Source: Curtobacterium salicis (GTDB taxonomy: Bacteria; Actinomycetota; Actinomycetes; Actinomycetales; Microbacteriaceae). From it: a stretch of DNA of 64,000 nt. A program made the translations under genes and the position numbers. The stretch is from assembly GCF_011759505.1 (NCBI RefSeq), contig NZ_JAAOYO010000001.1:434001-498000 (forward strand), written 5' to 3'. Below, one piece after another: positions 1 to 8,469 of this stretch (position 1 is the stretch's first letter; each line of letters opens with the position of its first letter). The notes beneath the pieces were generated by a model, which saw nothing but the letters and a program-made list of their open reading frames with translations, had not been told where the DNA came from and ran no database searches.

Positions 1-1
1 C

Positions 2-691
2 GACGTGCTCATCGCCGACGAGCCCGTGTCGGCGCTCGACGTGTCGGTGCAGGCCACGATCCTCGAGCTCTTCGCCCGGCTGCAGCGCGAGCTCGGCCTG
101 AGCATCCTGTTCGTCGCGCACAACCTGGCCGTCGTGCAGCACCTCAGTCAGCGGGTCGCCGTGATGTACCTCGGGCGGATCGTCGAGGTCGCCGACACCG
201 ACGAGCTGTTCCGGAACCCGCGGCACCCGTACACCCGTGCGCTCATCGACTCCATCCCGCGGATGGGCGCCGAGAGCGTCACCGACCGGCTCGCCCTGCA
301 GGGCGACCCGCCGAGCCCGTTCGACATCCCGACCGGTTGCCGGTTCCACCCGCGCTGCCCCTACGCGATCGACGCCTGCCGCACGACCGACCCCGCGCTC
401 GCGCCCGTCCCGCTAGTGCTCGGCACCCGGCCGGGAGGCACGTCCGCGGTCTCGACGTCGGCTGCCGGTGCCGACTCGGCGGACGCCCACGTCGCCGCCT
501 GCATCCGCTCGGCGGAGCTCGGGGACGTGGACCCGCTCCACGAACCCGCGATCGAACCCGACGACCCAGCACTCACCCGTCCCGACGTGCTCCTCGACCC
601 CGAACGGGTCGTCGAGTCCGACCTCGACGGGGTCGCACCAGCCGCACCGGCCGCCTCGGCCGCGCACCACCAGGAGGAACCGTCCGCATGA
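2..691 (+). CDS. Dipeptide/oligopeptide ABC transporter ATP-binding protein, 3' part
   Basis: This is the C-terminal part of a DppF/OppF-type ATPase that would energise uptake of short peptides. The window cuts the gene, so Walker A and the signature motif lie outside. What remains starts in the Walker B stretch [15 protein letters not shown], followed by the H-loop (VAHN) and the oligopeptide-transporter C-terminal domain with its Cys motif [14 protein letters not shown]. After that comes an unusual acidic, Ala-rich tail of about 90 residues that family members normally lack. Its stop overlaps the next start by 4 bp (ATGA), so it is probably translationally coupled to the D-aminopeptidase, which fits peptide import followed by hydrolysis. 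Permease and binding-protein genes presumably lie upstream. Confidence 0.93.
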   Translation, partial: DVLIADEPVSALDVSVQATILELFARLQRELGLSILFVAHNLAVVQHLSQRVAVMYLGRIVEVADTDELFRNPRHPYTRALIDSIPRMGAESVTDRLALQGDPPSPFDIPTGCRFHPRCPYAIDACRTTDPALAPVPLVLGTRPGGTSAVSTSAAGADSADAHVAACIRSAELGDVDPLHEPAIEPDDPALTRPDVLLDPERVVESDLDGVAPAAPAASAAHHQEEPSA

Positions 692-1521
692 AGATCTGGA
701 TCTCGTACGACATGGAAGGCGTCGCCGGCATCGTCGACTGGGACCAGTGCCGCCCGGGCAGCGACGGCTACGCCCAGGGGTGCGCACTGCTCCTCGACGA
801 GGTGAACGCCGCGATCGAGGGCGCCGTCGCCGGCGGTGCCACCGAGGTGCTGCTCAACGACTCGCACAGCCGGATGTCGAACCTGGACCCGCGTGCGGTC
901 GTGCACCCGGACAAGGTGCGGTTCATCACCGGCCGCCACAAGCCGATGTACATGATGCAGGGCCTCGACTCGTCGGTCGACGGGGCGTTCCTGGTCGGCT
1001 ACCACGGCTCGATCTCGGGGGCTCCCTCGGTCCTGTCGCACACGTACAACCCCGAGGTGTTCACCGGCGCCCGCGTGAACGGCACCTGGGTGGGGGAGAG
1101 CGGCATCAACGCCCTCGTCACGTCCCACCACGGCGTGCCGATCGCCCTGGTCACCGGCGACGAGGTCACCTGGGACGAGACCGAGCCCTTCGCACCGGAC
1201 GCCGAGCACGTCGTCACGAAGACCTCGATCACCCGGGCCAGCGCGGACGCCCTGCATCCGACCGAGTCCTGCCGTCGGATCCGTGCGGCTGCACAGACCG
1301 CCGTGGAGCGCATCCCGCAGATGCGCGACCGGTCGATCGACGCACCGGCCACGCTCGAGCTCGACGTCGCCACCGCCGACATGGCCGACGTCGCGACCTG
1401 GGTGGGCGGCGTCGACCGGACGGCCACCAGGACGATCGCGATCAGCGGGGACGACCTGCTCTCGGTGTTCACCCGCTTCGTCGCCGTCAACTACATCACC
1501 CGCCAGGCCGGAGGACGCTGA
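688..1521 (+). CDS. dppA: M55 family D-aminopeptidase (DppA-like)
   Basis: This 277-residue zinc D-aminopeptidase would remove N-terminal D-amino acids (D-Ala and similar) from small peptides in the cytoplasm. Metal ligands match Bacillus DppA: D8 and E10 in SYDMEG, H60 in NDSH, then H106 and E137 in GES. The length is normal for the family. The start is ATG at 688 with AGGAGG at 672-677 and a 4-bp overlap with the ABC ATPase; it overlaps the next gene by 1 bp (TGATG). DppA next to a dipeptide transporter is a known arrangement. The substrate is inferred, not shown. Confidence 0.93.
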   Translation: MKIWISYDMEGVAGIVDWDQCRPGSDGYAQGCALLLDEVNAAIEGAVAGGATEVLLNDSHSRMSNLDPRAVVHPDKVRFITGRHKPMYMMQGLDSSVDGAFLVGYHGSISGAPSVLSHTYNPEVFTGARVNGTWVGESGINALVTSHHGVPIALVTGDEVTWDETEPFAPDAEHVVTKTSITRASADALHPTESCRRIRAAAQTAVERIPQMRDRSIDAPATLELDVATADMADVATWVGGVDRTATRTIAISGDDLLSVFTRFVAVNYITRQAGGR

Positions 1522-2468
1522 TGCCCGAGGAGTCGATCGCACCGCCGCGGGACACCGTTCTGTTCGACGTGCCAGCCGTCCGTGGCTGGTCGCTCGCCCT
1601 GCACGGCGGCGCCGGCGGACGCATCCAGGAGCTCGCCACCGAGGAGCGCGAGCGGTTCGAGGCGGGCCTGACCCGCGCCTACCGGGCCGGTGAAGCGGTC
1701 CTCGACCAGGACGGCACCGCGCTCGACGCGGTCTGCGCGACCGTCGAGCAGCTCGAGGACGACCCGCTGTTCAACGCGGGGCGGGGCGCCGCCCTGACGA
1801 CCGACGGCGAGGTGGAACTGGACGCGGCCGTGATGGACGGCCGGACCGGTCTGGCGGGGGCGATCGCAGCCTCCCGGCATGCCCGCAACCCCGTGTACCT
1901 GGCGCGCGCCGTCATGGAACGGTCCGCCCACCTGCTCCTGGTCCACCCGACCCGCGCGCTCGTCGAGTCCTGGGGACTCACGACCGCGGAGCAGGACTAC
2001 TTCGTGACCGAGGCGCGGCAGGCGCAGCTCGCCCGCATCCTGGCGGACCGGCTCGTGGCACCCCGCCACGGGACCGTCGGGGCGGTCGCCCGCGACCGGA
2101 CCGGCTCCATCGCGGCGGCGACGTCGACCGGTGGCATGGCGAACCAGGAGGACGGCCGCGTCGGCGACTCGCCGATCATCGGTGCCGGCACCTACGCGCT
2201 CGACGGGTTCGCCGCGATCTCGTGCACCGGCGAGGGCGAGGCGTTCATCCGCGGGGTCGTGTCGTACGACATCGTCGCGCGGATGCGGTACGGGGGCAGC
2301 GCGCTGCCCGACGCCGTGGCCGCGACCATCCAGGAGGAGCTGACCGAGGAGCACGCCAGCGGCGGGCTCGTCGCGGTCGGTGCGGACGGCCGGGTCGTCG
2401 TGGCATACAACTCGCCGACGATGTTCGCGGCGTTCGACGACGGCAGCGGGCTGGTGCTGCGGACCTGA
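1521..2468 (+). CDS. Isoaspartyl peptidase / plant-type L-asparaginase
   Basis: This is a 315-residue Ntn-hydrolase of the threonine type. It would hydrolyse beta-aspartyl (isoaspartyl) dipeptides and perhaps asparagine. The autocleavage site is G184-T185 in HGTVGAVA; T185 becomes the N-terminal nucleophile of the beta subunit. The FNAGRG motif near residue 84 and the TSTGG motif just after residue 200 are intact. The N-terminus carries about 20 extra residues before the usual start of the fold. It overlaps the D-aminopeptidase stop by 1 bp, so one transcript is likely. Together they would process peptides with D- or iso-linked residues. Confidence 0.92.
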   Translation: MPEESIAPPRDTVLFDVPAVRGWSLALHGGAGGRIQELATEERERFEAGLTRAYRAGEAVLDQDGTALDAVCATVEQLEDDPLFNAGRGAALTTDGEVELDAAVMDGRTGLAGAIAASRHARNPVYLARAVMERSAHLLLVHPTRALVESWGLTTAEQDYFVTEARQAQLARILADRLVAPRHGTVGAVARDRTGSIAAATSTGGMANQEDGRVGDSPIIGAGTYALDGFAAISCTGEGEAFIRGVVSYDIVARMRYGGSALPDAVAATIQEELTEEHASGGLVAVGADGRVVVAYNSPTMFAAFDDGSGLVLRT

Positions 2469-2477
2469 CGCGGTCGG

Positions 2478-2541
2478 GCGCCGGACCGGGCACTGGCCCG
2501 GCCGCGCCTGCGCCGGACCGGGCACTCGCCCGGCCGCGCCT
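2478..2541. repeat. Two tandem copies of a 32-bp hairpin unit
   Basis: Two 32-bp units (2478-2509 and 2510-2541) differ at one base. Each contains a CCGGGC/GCCCGG stem with a 4-base loop (2486-2501 and 2518-2533). It sits between the peptidase operon and the RpiR gene and may act as a doubled terminator or attenuator. Confidence 0.8.
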
Positions 2542-2597
2542 GCCAGGCTCGTCAGCACGAGCACCACGACCACCACCGACGACGAGGAGGAGCTGGG

Positions 2598-3542
2598 ATG
2601 CCCATCAACGACGAGGTCTTCGCCCGCATGGACGAGCTGAGCCCGGCGGAGCGCAAGGTCGCCCGAGCACTCCTGGCCGCCTGGCCCGCCGCCGGGATGG
2701 AGAGTGCCGCGAGTCTCGCCCGCACCGCGGGCACGAGCACGCCCACCGTACTGCGACTGGCGAGCCGGCTCGGGTTCGGCAGCTGGCCGGAGTTCCAGGC
2801 CCGGGTGCGCGACGAGATCGCCGACCACCTCAACAGCCCGCTCCGCCGCTCGCAGGAGGGCATCGCGCACGGGGACGGCGGGACCCTCGGCCGGGCCATC
2901 GCGGACCGCGTCGCGCTCGTCGAGTCGCTCGGCACGAGCGTCCCGCCGAGCGAGTTCGACCGGGCGATCGCGGTCCTCGCGGACCGTCCGAAGCAGGTCG
3001 CGCTCCTCGGCGGCTACTTCAGCCGGTACTTCGCGATGGTGCTGGCGGCGCAGCTCGACCAGATCCTGCCGAACGTCGACTTCGTCGCCGAGCCCCTCGG
3101 CCACGACGTCGGCCGGTTCCTGCAGCTCGGCAGGGGCGGGGTCGTCGTCGTGATGGACTTCCGCCGGCATGAGCTCGTCGCGCAGCAGGCCGCGGCCGCG
3201 GCGAAACGCCAGGGCGCGACCGTGCTGCTCATCACCGACACCTCGTTGTCGCCCGTGGTCGAGAGCGCCGACATCGTGCTCCCGGTCACCGTGGACGGCA
3301 TCCCCTTCGACTCCATGACGCCGCTGCTGGTCCTCATCGAAGCGCTCGTCGAAGGCGTCCTCCGGGCCGCTGGCAGCCGTGGCCTGGAGCGGATGCGCCA
3401 GTGGGAGGAATCCGTCCGGATCACCCGCGCCTCCCGGTCGGCCGCCGCCGAGGGCGACGTCCCCGCCGAGTCGGGACCCCGCGAAGTGGGTGCCGGCAAC
3501 GTCGACGCGCTCACCCTGCCGAGCACCGAGGACGCGCGGTGA
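2598..3542 (+). CDS. MurR/RpiR family transcriptional regulator
   Basis: This 314-residue regulator has the N-terminal RpiR helix-turn-helix (about residues 1-75, with LSPAERKVARALL and TSTPTVLRLASRLGF) and a C-terminal SIS sugar-phosphate-binding domain (about 120-260). Such proteins sense phosphosugars or related cell-wall metabolites. The start is ATG at 2598 behind a GAGGAGGAG ribosome site at 2583-2591. About 45 polar residues follow the SIS fold. The stop overlaps the next gene's GTG start by 4 bp, so regulator and dehydrogenase share a transcript. It probably controls this cassette, but no ligand can be read from the sequence. Confidence 0.92.
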   Translation: MPINDEVFARMDELSPAERKVARALLAAWPAAGMESAASLARTAGTSTPTVLRLASRLGFGSWPEFQARVRDEIADHLNSPLRRSQEGIAHGDGGTLGRAIADRVALVESLGTSVPPSEFDRAIAVLADRPKQVALLGGYFSRYFAMVLAAQLDQILPNVDFVAEPLGHDVGRFLQLGRGGVVVVMDFRRHELVAQQAAAAAKRQGATVLLITDTSLSPVVESADIVLPVTVDGIPFDSMTPLLVLIEALVEGVLRAAGSRGLERMRQWEESVRITRASRSAAAEGDVPAESGPREVGAGNVDALTLPSTEDAR

Positions 3543-4264
3543 GCGCCGGAGGGGCCGGGAGGCTCGGGGAACGTCTCGACGGTCGGGTCGCGGTGGTCAC
3601 GGGTGCAGCCCAGGGCATCGGCTCGGCGATCGCCGACCGGCTCGCCGCCGACGGCGCGGTGGTGCACCGGGTCGACCGCGACGAGGTCGACCTCAGCGAC
3701 ACGGCGGCCACCGACGCCTGGTTCGCCGCCCTCGGGCCCGTCGACGTCCTCGTGAACGTCGCCGGGGGTGTCGTCGGGCAGACGCACACGCCGATCGACG
3801 AGCTCACCGACGAGGCCTGGGACGCCGTCCTGCACGCCAACCTCACCACCACGCGGAACTGCACCCGCGCGGCCGTGCGCAGCATGAAGCCGCGCGGGTG
3901 GGGCCGGATCGTGATGATCGCCTCCGGTGCCGGGCGCAGCGTCAGCCTCACCGGGATCCAGGCGTACACCGCGGCCAAGGCGGCGCAGATCGGCTTCACC
4001 CGGCAGATGGCGCACGAGCTCGGCCAGCACGGCATCACCGCGAACTGCATCGCCCCGGGCTTCGTGCTCTCGAACCCGACGACGCGGGCGCAGTGGGACT
4101 CCTACGGCCCCGAGGGGCAGCGTGCCCTGGTCGAGCGGATCGCGGTGCGCCGGACCGGCGCCGCCGAGGACATCGCCCGCGCGGTGTCGTTCTTCGTCGC
4201 GCCGGACGCCGGCTGGGTGAGCGGGCAGACGCTCTCCGTCGACGGCGGCCACTCGCTGTTCTGA
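3539..4264 (+). CDS. SDR family oxidoreductase (3-oxoacyl-ACP reductase-like)
   Basis: This is a 241-residue classical short-chain dehydrogenase. The cofactor motif TGAAQGIG is at residues 21-28, the structural NVAGG follows, and the catalytic S129, Y143 and K147 are in place (YTAAK). The C-terminal GQTLSVDGGHS closes the Rossmann fold. I choose the GTG at 3539, which overlaps the RpiR stop by 4 bp; upstream in-frame codons would run deep into the regulator. It would interconvert a hydroxy and an oxo compound using NAD(P). The substrate is unknown; being coupled to the regulator, it belongs to the peptide cassette. Confidence 0.92.
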   Translation: MSAGGAGRLGERLDGRVAVVTGAAQGIGSAIADRLAADGAVVHRVDRDEVDLSDTAATDAWFAALGPVDVLVNVAGGVVGQTHTPIDELTDEAWDAVLHANLTTTRNCTRAAVRSMKPRGWGRIVMIASGAGRSVSLTGIQAYTAAKAAQIGFTRQMAHELGQHGITANCIAPGFVLSNPTTRAQWDSYGPEGQRALVERIAVRRTGAAEDIARAVSFFVAPDAGWVSGQTLSVDGGHSLF

Positions 4265-4345
4265 ACCCGCTCCGCTGTTCGACCCGTTCGTGATCGTCCC
4301 CGATCCTGCTCCTGTTCGCCCCTGCTCCTGTCCTCTGGAGGACCC

Positions 4346-6049
4346 TTGACCACCGACACGGCCACCCGACTGCACGCCCTCGGCGAGCGGTACTTCGTCG
4401 CGCAGCACACGTACGACCCGTACAACGCGACCCTGCTCGGGATCACGGAGTTCGACCACCTGCCGGGCGACCCGTCGCTCACAGCCAGTGAGCGTGCAGC
4501 TGCCGAGCTCGACACGGTGGCGCAGGAGGCCGCAGCGCTGCCGGGGGAGGACCTCGACGAGGCCGGGCGCATCGACCGGGACGTCCTCGTCGCCCTGGCC
4601 CGGGGAGCTGCCGACGACGCCCGCTACGCGCTCTGGGCCGCGAACGCCTCGGCGAAGGGCTACGTCAGCCGCCAGGGACTCGTGTTCCAGGCCGTGCCCG
4701 CCATGACCGTCCCGGACACCGCCGCCGCCGAACGGTACTCGGCACGGCTCGCCGGGCTCGGCGCGATGTTCGTCGCGCTGGGGGAGCGGTACGCCGACGA
4801 GGCCGCCGGCGGCCGGGTCCCGACGCGGATGGGCGTACTGCACGCCGTGGAGCAGCTCGAGGGCTACCTGGCGCTGCCGCTCGCGGAGGACCCGTTGCTG
4901 GAACCCGCCCACACGTCGAAGGTGGCGGAGGCGTCGTCGCTGGTCGCGCAGTCGGAGGACCTCGTCGCGCAGTCCGTCCGCCCCGGGATGGCCGCACTCG
5001 CCGAGGCACTGCGCGCACTGCTGCCGGTGGCCCGTGACGACGAGCACGTCGGCATCAGCGAGGTGCCCGGCGGTTCCGAGGGCTACGTCGCCGCGGTCGC
5101 CCGGCACACCACGACCGACCTGACCCCGGACGAGGTGCACCGGATCGGGCTCGAGGAGCTCGAGGGCATCCGCGCCGAGGCCGCCGAGATCGGGGACCGG
5201 CTGTTCGGGCTGCGGGACTTCACCGCCATCGCCACACGGCTCCGCGACGACCCGGCGCTCCGGTTCCGCTCGAGCGACGAGATCATGGCCGTGGCGCACG
5301 ACGCCCTCGCCCGCGCAGAGGCCGTGCGCGACCAGTACTTCCCCGCCGACGACATCACCGACTGCGCGATCGAACCGATCAACGAGGTCGACGCCGCGTC
5401 GAGCGCGCTCGGGTTCTACCGTCCGCCCGCCGTCGACGGCAGCCGCCCTGGCACCTTCTGCATCAACGCCAGCGCGCCCGAGACGCACTACCGCTACGAG
5501 TACGAGGCCCTGACGTTCCACGAGTCGGTCCCCGGCCACCACATGCAGCTCGCGATGGCGCAGCGGCTGGACATCCCGCGCTACCGACGCCACCTCGACG
5601 TCGAGGCCTGCAGCTTCAACGAGGGATGGGGGCTGTACTCCGAGCAGTTCGCGGACGACGCCGGCCTGTACTCCGACGACCTCTCGCGGCTCGGCATGCT
5701 CTCGATGCGGGCCGTCCGGGCCTGCCGGCTGGTCGTCGACACCGGCATGCACGCGTTCGGCTGGTCCCGGGAACGGGCGGTGCAGTTCATGCTCGACAAC
5801 ACCGCGACGACGGACGAGCACGTCCGGAGCGAGGTCGACCGCTACATCGCCTGGCCCGGACAGGCGCTGGCCTACATGATCGGCCGACGCGAGATGCTCC
5901 GGCTCCGCACCGGCGCGCGGGAGGCCCTCGGCGACGCGTTCTCGATCCGCGACTTCCACGCGACCGTGCTCGGCAACGGCGCGGTCCCGCTCACCGTCCT
6001 GGCCGACGCCGTGACCCGCTGGCAGCAGCACGCCACCGCCGCCGTCTGA
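4346..6049 (+). CDS. DUF885 family putative metallopeptidase
   Basis: This 567-residue protein carries the DUF885 signature HESVPGHH at residues 392-399, an HExxH-like zinc site, and the downstream NEGWGLYSE motif that supplies further active-site residues. Family members are presumed zinc peptidases related to the M32/M3 fold, but few have been characterised. The start is TTG at 4346, preceded by GGAGG at 4337-4341. No signal peptide is visible, so it is probably cytoplasmic. It follows the SDR by 81 bp in the same orientation. With the M55 and isoaspartyl peptidases it makes three peptidases of different fold in one run. Confidence 0.88.
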   Translation: MTTDTATRLHALGERYFVAQHTYDPYNATLLGITEFDHLPGDPSLTASERAAAELDTVAQEAAALPGEDLDEAGRIDRDVLVALARGAADDARYALWAANASAKGYVSRQGLVFQAVPAMTVPDTAAAERYSARLAGLGAMFVALGERYADEAAGGRVPTRMGVLHAVEQLEGYLALPLAEDPLLEPAHTSKVAEASSLVAQSEDLVAQSVRPGMAALAEALRALLPVARDDEHVGISEVPGGSEGYVAAVARHTTTDLTPDEVHRIGLEELEGIRAEAAEIGDRLFGLRDFTAIATRLRDDPALRFRSSDEIMAVAHDALARAEAVRDQYFPADDITDCAIEPINEVDAASSALGFYRPPAVDGSRPGTFCINASAPETHYRYEYEALTFHESVPGHHMQLAMAQRLDIPRYRRHLDVEACSFNEGWGLYSEQFADDAGLYSDDLSRLGMLSMRAVRACRLVVDTGMHAFGWSRERAVQFMLDNTATTDEHVRSEVDRYIAWPGQALAYMIGRREMLRLRTGAREALGDAFSIRDFHATVLGNGAVPLTVLADAVTRWQQHATAAV

Positions 6050-6087
6050 TCCGCACCACCCCCGTCCGTACGACCCTGGAGGACCCC

Positions 6088-7068
6088 GTGGACATCACGA
6101 TCATCGGCGCCGGCGCGATCGGCGGCACCATCGGCGCACACATGGCGCGCGCCGGGCACGGCGTGCTGCTGTGCGACGCGGACGCCGACCACGTCGCCGC
6201 GATCAACGCCCACGGGCTGCACATCGAGGGGCCCGTCGAGGACTTCACGGTCCGCGTGGACGCCGTCACGCCGGAGGAGCTGCCCTCGCGGGTCGGTGCC
6301 GGCGGGGTCGGTGCAGCGGTCGTCGCGGTGAAGAGCCTGCACACCGCGTCCGCCGCCCGGGTGCTCGCCGAGGTGCTCGCACCGGACGGGTACGTGCTCA
6401 CCACCCAGAACGGGCTGACCGCCGACACCCTGTCCGCGATCGTCGGCGCCGAGCGCGTGGTGTCGAGCTTCATCAACGTCGGCGCCGACTACCTCGAACC
6501 CGGGCGGATCCTGCAGGGCAACATCGCCGCGTTCCGGATCGGCGAGCTCGCCGGGGGAGCGATCACCCCACGTGTCGGTCTGCTCGCTGACGCGATGCCG
6601 TACGCGCTGCCGACGGAGAACGTCCTCGGGTACCTGTGGGGCAAGGAGGCGTACGGCGCGATGCTCTGGGCCGGTGCCGTCTCGGACCTGACCATCGCCG
6701 ACTCGCTCTCGCTGCCCGAGTACCGCGAGCTGATGATCGCCGTCGCGCAGGAGGCCATCGACCAGGCACCCGTCCAGGTCGAGTCCTTCGACGGCTTCGT
6801 TCCCGACGACCTGCCCGGCTCCCTCGGCCGCCTCGCCGCGTTCAACCGCCGCAGCGCCAAGGCCCGGTCCGGGATCTGGCGCGACCTCATGGTCCGCAAG
6901 CGCAAGACCGAGGTGGACGAGGTGCACAAGGACATCCAGGGGCCGGTGTTCGACCGCATCGTCGCGATGGTCCACGACATCGAGGAGGGTCGGCGCACGT
7001 GCGAGACCGCCAACCTCGACGAACTCGCCGCCTTCGTCCGCGACCTCCCCGTCACCACATCCCACTGA
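6088..7068 (+). CDS. Ketopantoate reductase (ApbA/PanE)-like oxidoreductase
   Basis: This 326-residue protein has the N-terminal Rossmann motif GAGAIGG at residues 7-13, a conserved K in AVKS that normally contacts the substrate, and the alpha-helical C-terminal domain of the ApbA/PanE family. The GTG start at 6088 follows GGAGG at 6078-6082. Members reduce alpha-keto acids such as ketopantoate, but many clustered paralogues act on other branched oxo-acids. Its place between a peptidase and a zinc dehydrogenase suggests it handles a keto-acid released in this pathway rather than making vitamin B5. That is inference. Confidence 0.88.
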   Translation: MDITIIGAGAIGGTIGAHMARAGHGVLLCDADADHVAAINAHGLHIEGPVEDFTVRVDAVTPEELPSRVGAGGVGAAVVAVKSLHTASAARVLAEVLAPDGYVLTTQNGLTADTLSAIVGAERVVSSFINVGADYLEPGRILQGNIAAFRIGELAGGAITPRVGLLADAMPYALPTENVLGYLWGKEAYGAMLWAGAVSDLTIADSLSLPEYRELMIAVAQEAIDQAPVQVESFDGFVPDDLPGSLGRLAAFNRRSAKARSGIWRDLMVRKRKTEVDEVHKDIQGPVFDRIVAMVHDIEEGRRTCETANLDELAAFVRDLPVTTSH

Positions 7069-7093
7069 CCGTCCGTCCGGACAGGAGCCCACC

Positions 7094-8140
7094 ATGCGCG
7101 CAGCCGTCTACCAGGCCGCCGGCCACGTCACCGTCGAAGACGTCCCCGACGCCCGCCTGCACGAGTCCACCGACGCCGTGGTCCGGGTCGTCCGGTCCTG
7201 CGTCTGCGGGTCCGACCTCTGGTCCTGGCGCGGTGTCGTCCAGCGCCAGCCGGGGTCCCGTCTCGGTCACGAGTTCATCGGCATCGTCGACGAGGTCGGC
7301 GATGACGTCCGCACGGTCGCGGTGGGTGACCTCGTCGTGGCGCCGTTCCAGTGGTCCGACGGCACCTGCCCGGCCTGCCTGGACGGCATCCACACGCGGT
7401 GCGAGCACGGCGGGACCTTCGGTGCGCCGGGGACCGACGGGGGACAGGGGGAGGCGGTCCGGGTCCCGCTCGCCGACGGCACACTCGTGGTCGTGCCCGG
7501 AGGCGCGGACGGCGTCGACGACGGCCGGCTCGCGTCGCTGCTGGCCCTCACCGACGTCGCGGGTACCGGGCTGCACGGCGCCGTCCTGGCCGACGTGACG
7601 GAAGGGTCGACCGTCGCGGTGATCGGCGACGGCGCCGTGGGTCTCGCCGCGGTGCTCGGCGCCCGCTCCGTCCTCGGAGCAGAACGAGTGATCCTCATGA
7701 GCCGCCACGAGGACCGAGCCGCCCTGGGGCGCGCGTACGGCGCGACGGACGTCGTCTCCGTCCGCGGCGACGAGGCCGTCGCGACCGTGCGTGCGATGAC
7801 CGGGGGACTCGGCGTGCGTCACGTCGTCGAGGCCGTCGGGACGCCCGAGTCCTGGTCGACAGCGATCGGCATGGCGCGGGTCGGCGGGACGATCGGCGCC
7901 GTCGGGGTGCCGCACACCAGCCCGCAGCTCGGGATCTTCCAGCCCTTCGTGCAGCACCTGACACTGCGGTTCGGTGTCGCGCCGGTGCGGCGGTACCTGC
8001 CGGACCTCGTCGCGCGGACGATGGCGGGCACGTACGACGCGGGCGACGTGTTCGACCTGACGCTGCCGCTGGCAGACGTCGCCGAGGGCTACCGCGCGAT
8101 GGACGAACGACGCAGCATCAAGGCCATGCTGGCGGGCTGA
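7094..8140 (+). CDS. Zinc-dependent alcohol dehydrogenase (MDR family)
   Basis: This is a 348-residue medium-chain dehydrogenase. The catalytic zinc site is visible as C38 in VCGSD and H59-E60 in GHE; the structural lobe shows Cys at 92, 95 and 103, one fewer than the usual four. The nucleotide-binding GDGAVG motif is near residue 179. It resembles the Tdh/FDH-like alcohol or polyol dehydrogenases. The ATG start has AGGAG at 7082-7086. It is the last gene of the plus-strand run, 25 bp after the PanE-like gene, with hairpins following at 8162-8248. Substrate not determinable. Confidence 0.93.
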   Translation: MRAAVYQAAGHVTVEDVPDARLHESTDAVVRVVRSCVCGSDLWSWRGVVQRQPGSRLGHEFIGIVDEVGDDVRTVAVGDLVVAPFQWSDGTCPACLDGIHTRCEHGGTFGAPGTDGGQGEAVRVPLADGTLVVVPGGADGVDDGRLASLLALTDVAGTGLHGAVLADVTEGSTVAVIGDGAVGLAAVLGARSVLGAERVILMSRHEDRAALGRAYGATDVVSVRGDEAVATVRAMTGGLGVRHVVEAVGTPESWSTAIGMARVGGTIGAVGVPHTSPQLGIFQPFVQHLTLRFGVAPVRRYLPDLVARTMAGTYDAGDVFDLTLPLADVAEGYRAMDERRSIKAMLAG

Positions 8141-8161
8141 CGTCCCCGGCGGGTTGACGTT

Positions 8162-8248
8162 GCCCGCGGGCCCAGCGCGGGCGGTCCGGATGACCGCCGG
8201 ACACCAGAAGCCCGTCGGCACCATGGGATGCCGCGGTTCCGGCGGGCT
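8162..8248 (+). terminator. Cluster of hairpins after the dehydrogenase
   Basis: Three adjacent stems follow the operon: GCCCGCG/CGCGGGC (8162-8182), GGCGGTC/GACCGCC (8180-8198) and a 10-bp stem with one G-U pair (8209-8248). The first two share bases and so are alternatives. There is no T-run, as is common in this clade. Probable transcription end. Confidence 0.5.
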
Positions 8249-8305
8249 CCTGTTGTTGCGCGCAGCCGGTCTACACAGCGGTCCGGGCTCCTGATCAGTG
8301 CGCCG

Positions 8306-8319
8306 ATAATGCATATTAT
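8306..8319. promoter_or_regulatory. AT-rich palindrome upstream of the sigma operon
   Basis: ATAAT-GCAT-ATTAT is a perfect inverted repeat in a 72% GC context. TATTAT at 8314-8319 could be a plus-strand -10 element; the symmetric CATTAT faces the other way. Either a promoter or a MarR/PadR-type operator would fit. Confidence 0.45.
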
Positions 8320-8469
8320 GTCAGTTTGGTGGATCTGAGCGTGGTGACCCACCACCTCGACGGGCCCCGCGCTCCCCTCGTCGTCGCTGTGGCACGATCA
8401 TGCGACGAGGCAGCGGGACGGATCTGTCACACGGACGCGGTCGGCGACACCTCATGATCGGAGGTGGTC

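Larger units (their letters stand above)
8141..8469. other. Intergenic region between dehydrogenase and ECF sigma gene
   Basis: About 330 bp hold no convincing gene. The first part contains hairpins (8162-8248) that likely end the upstream transcript. The second part has an AT-rich palindrome at 8306-8319, probably within or beside the promoter of the sigma gene. The ribosome site GGAGG at 8460-8464 belongs to the sigma gene. An 88-codon minus-strand frame across this stretch shows no domain or codon bias. Confidence 0.7.

Noticed and set aside
3014-6031. A 1005-codon open frame on the minus strand
   Set aside because: It lies antisense to the RpiR, SDR and DUF885 genes; its sequence is Arg/Val/Asp-rich with no domain. 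It is a GC-driven shadow.
8089-8355. An 88-codon minus-strand frame across the AT-rich palindrome
   Set aside because: Overlaps the end of the dehydrogenase, poor codon bias, no ribosome site.
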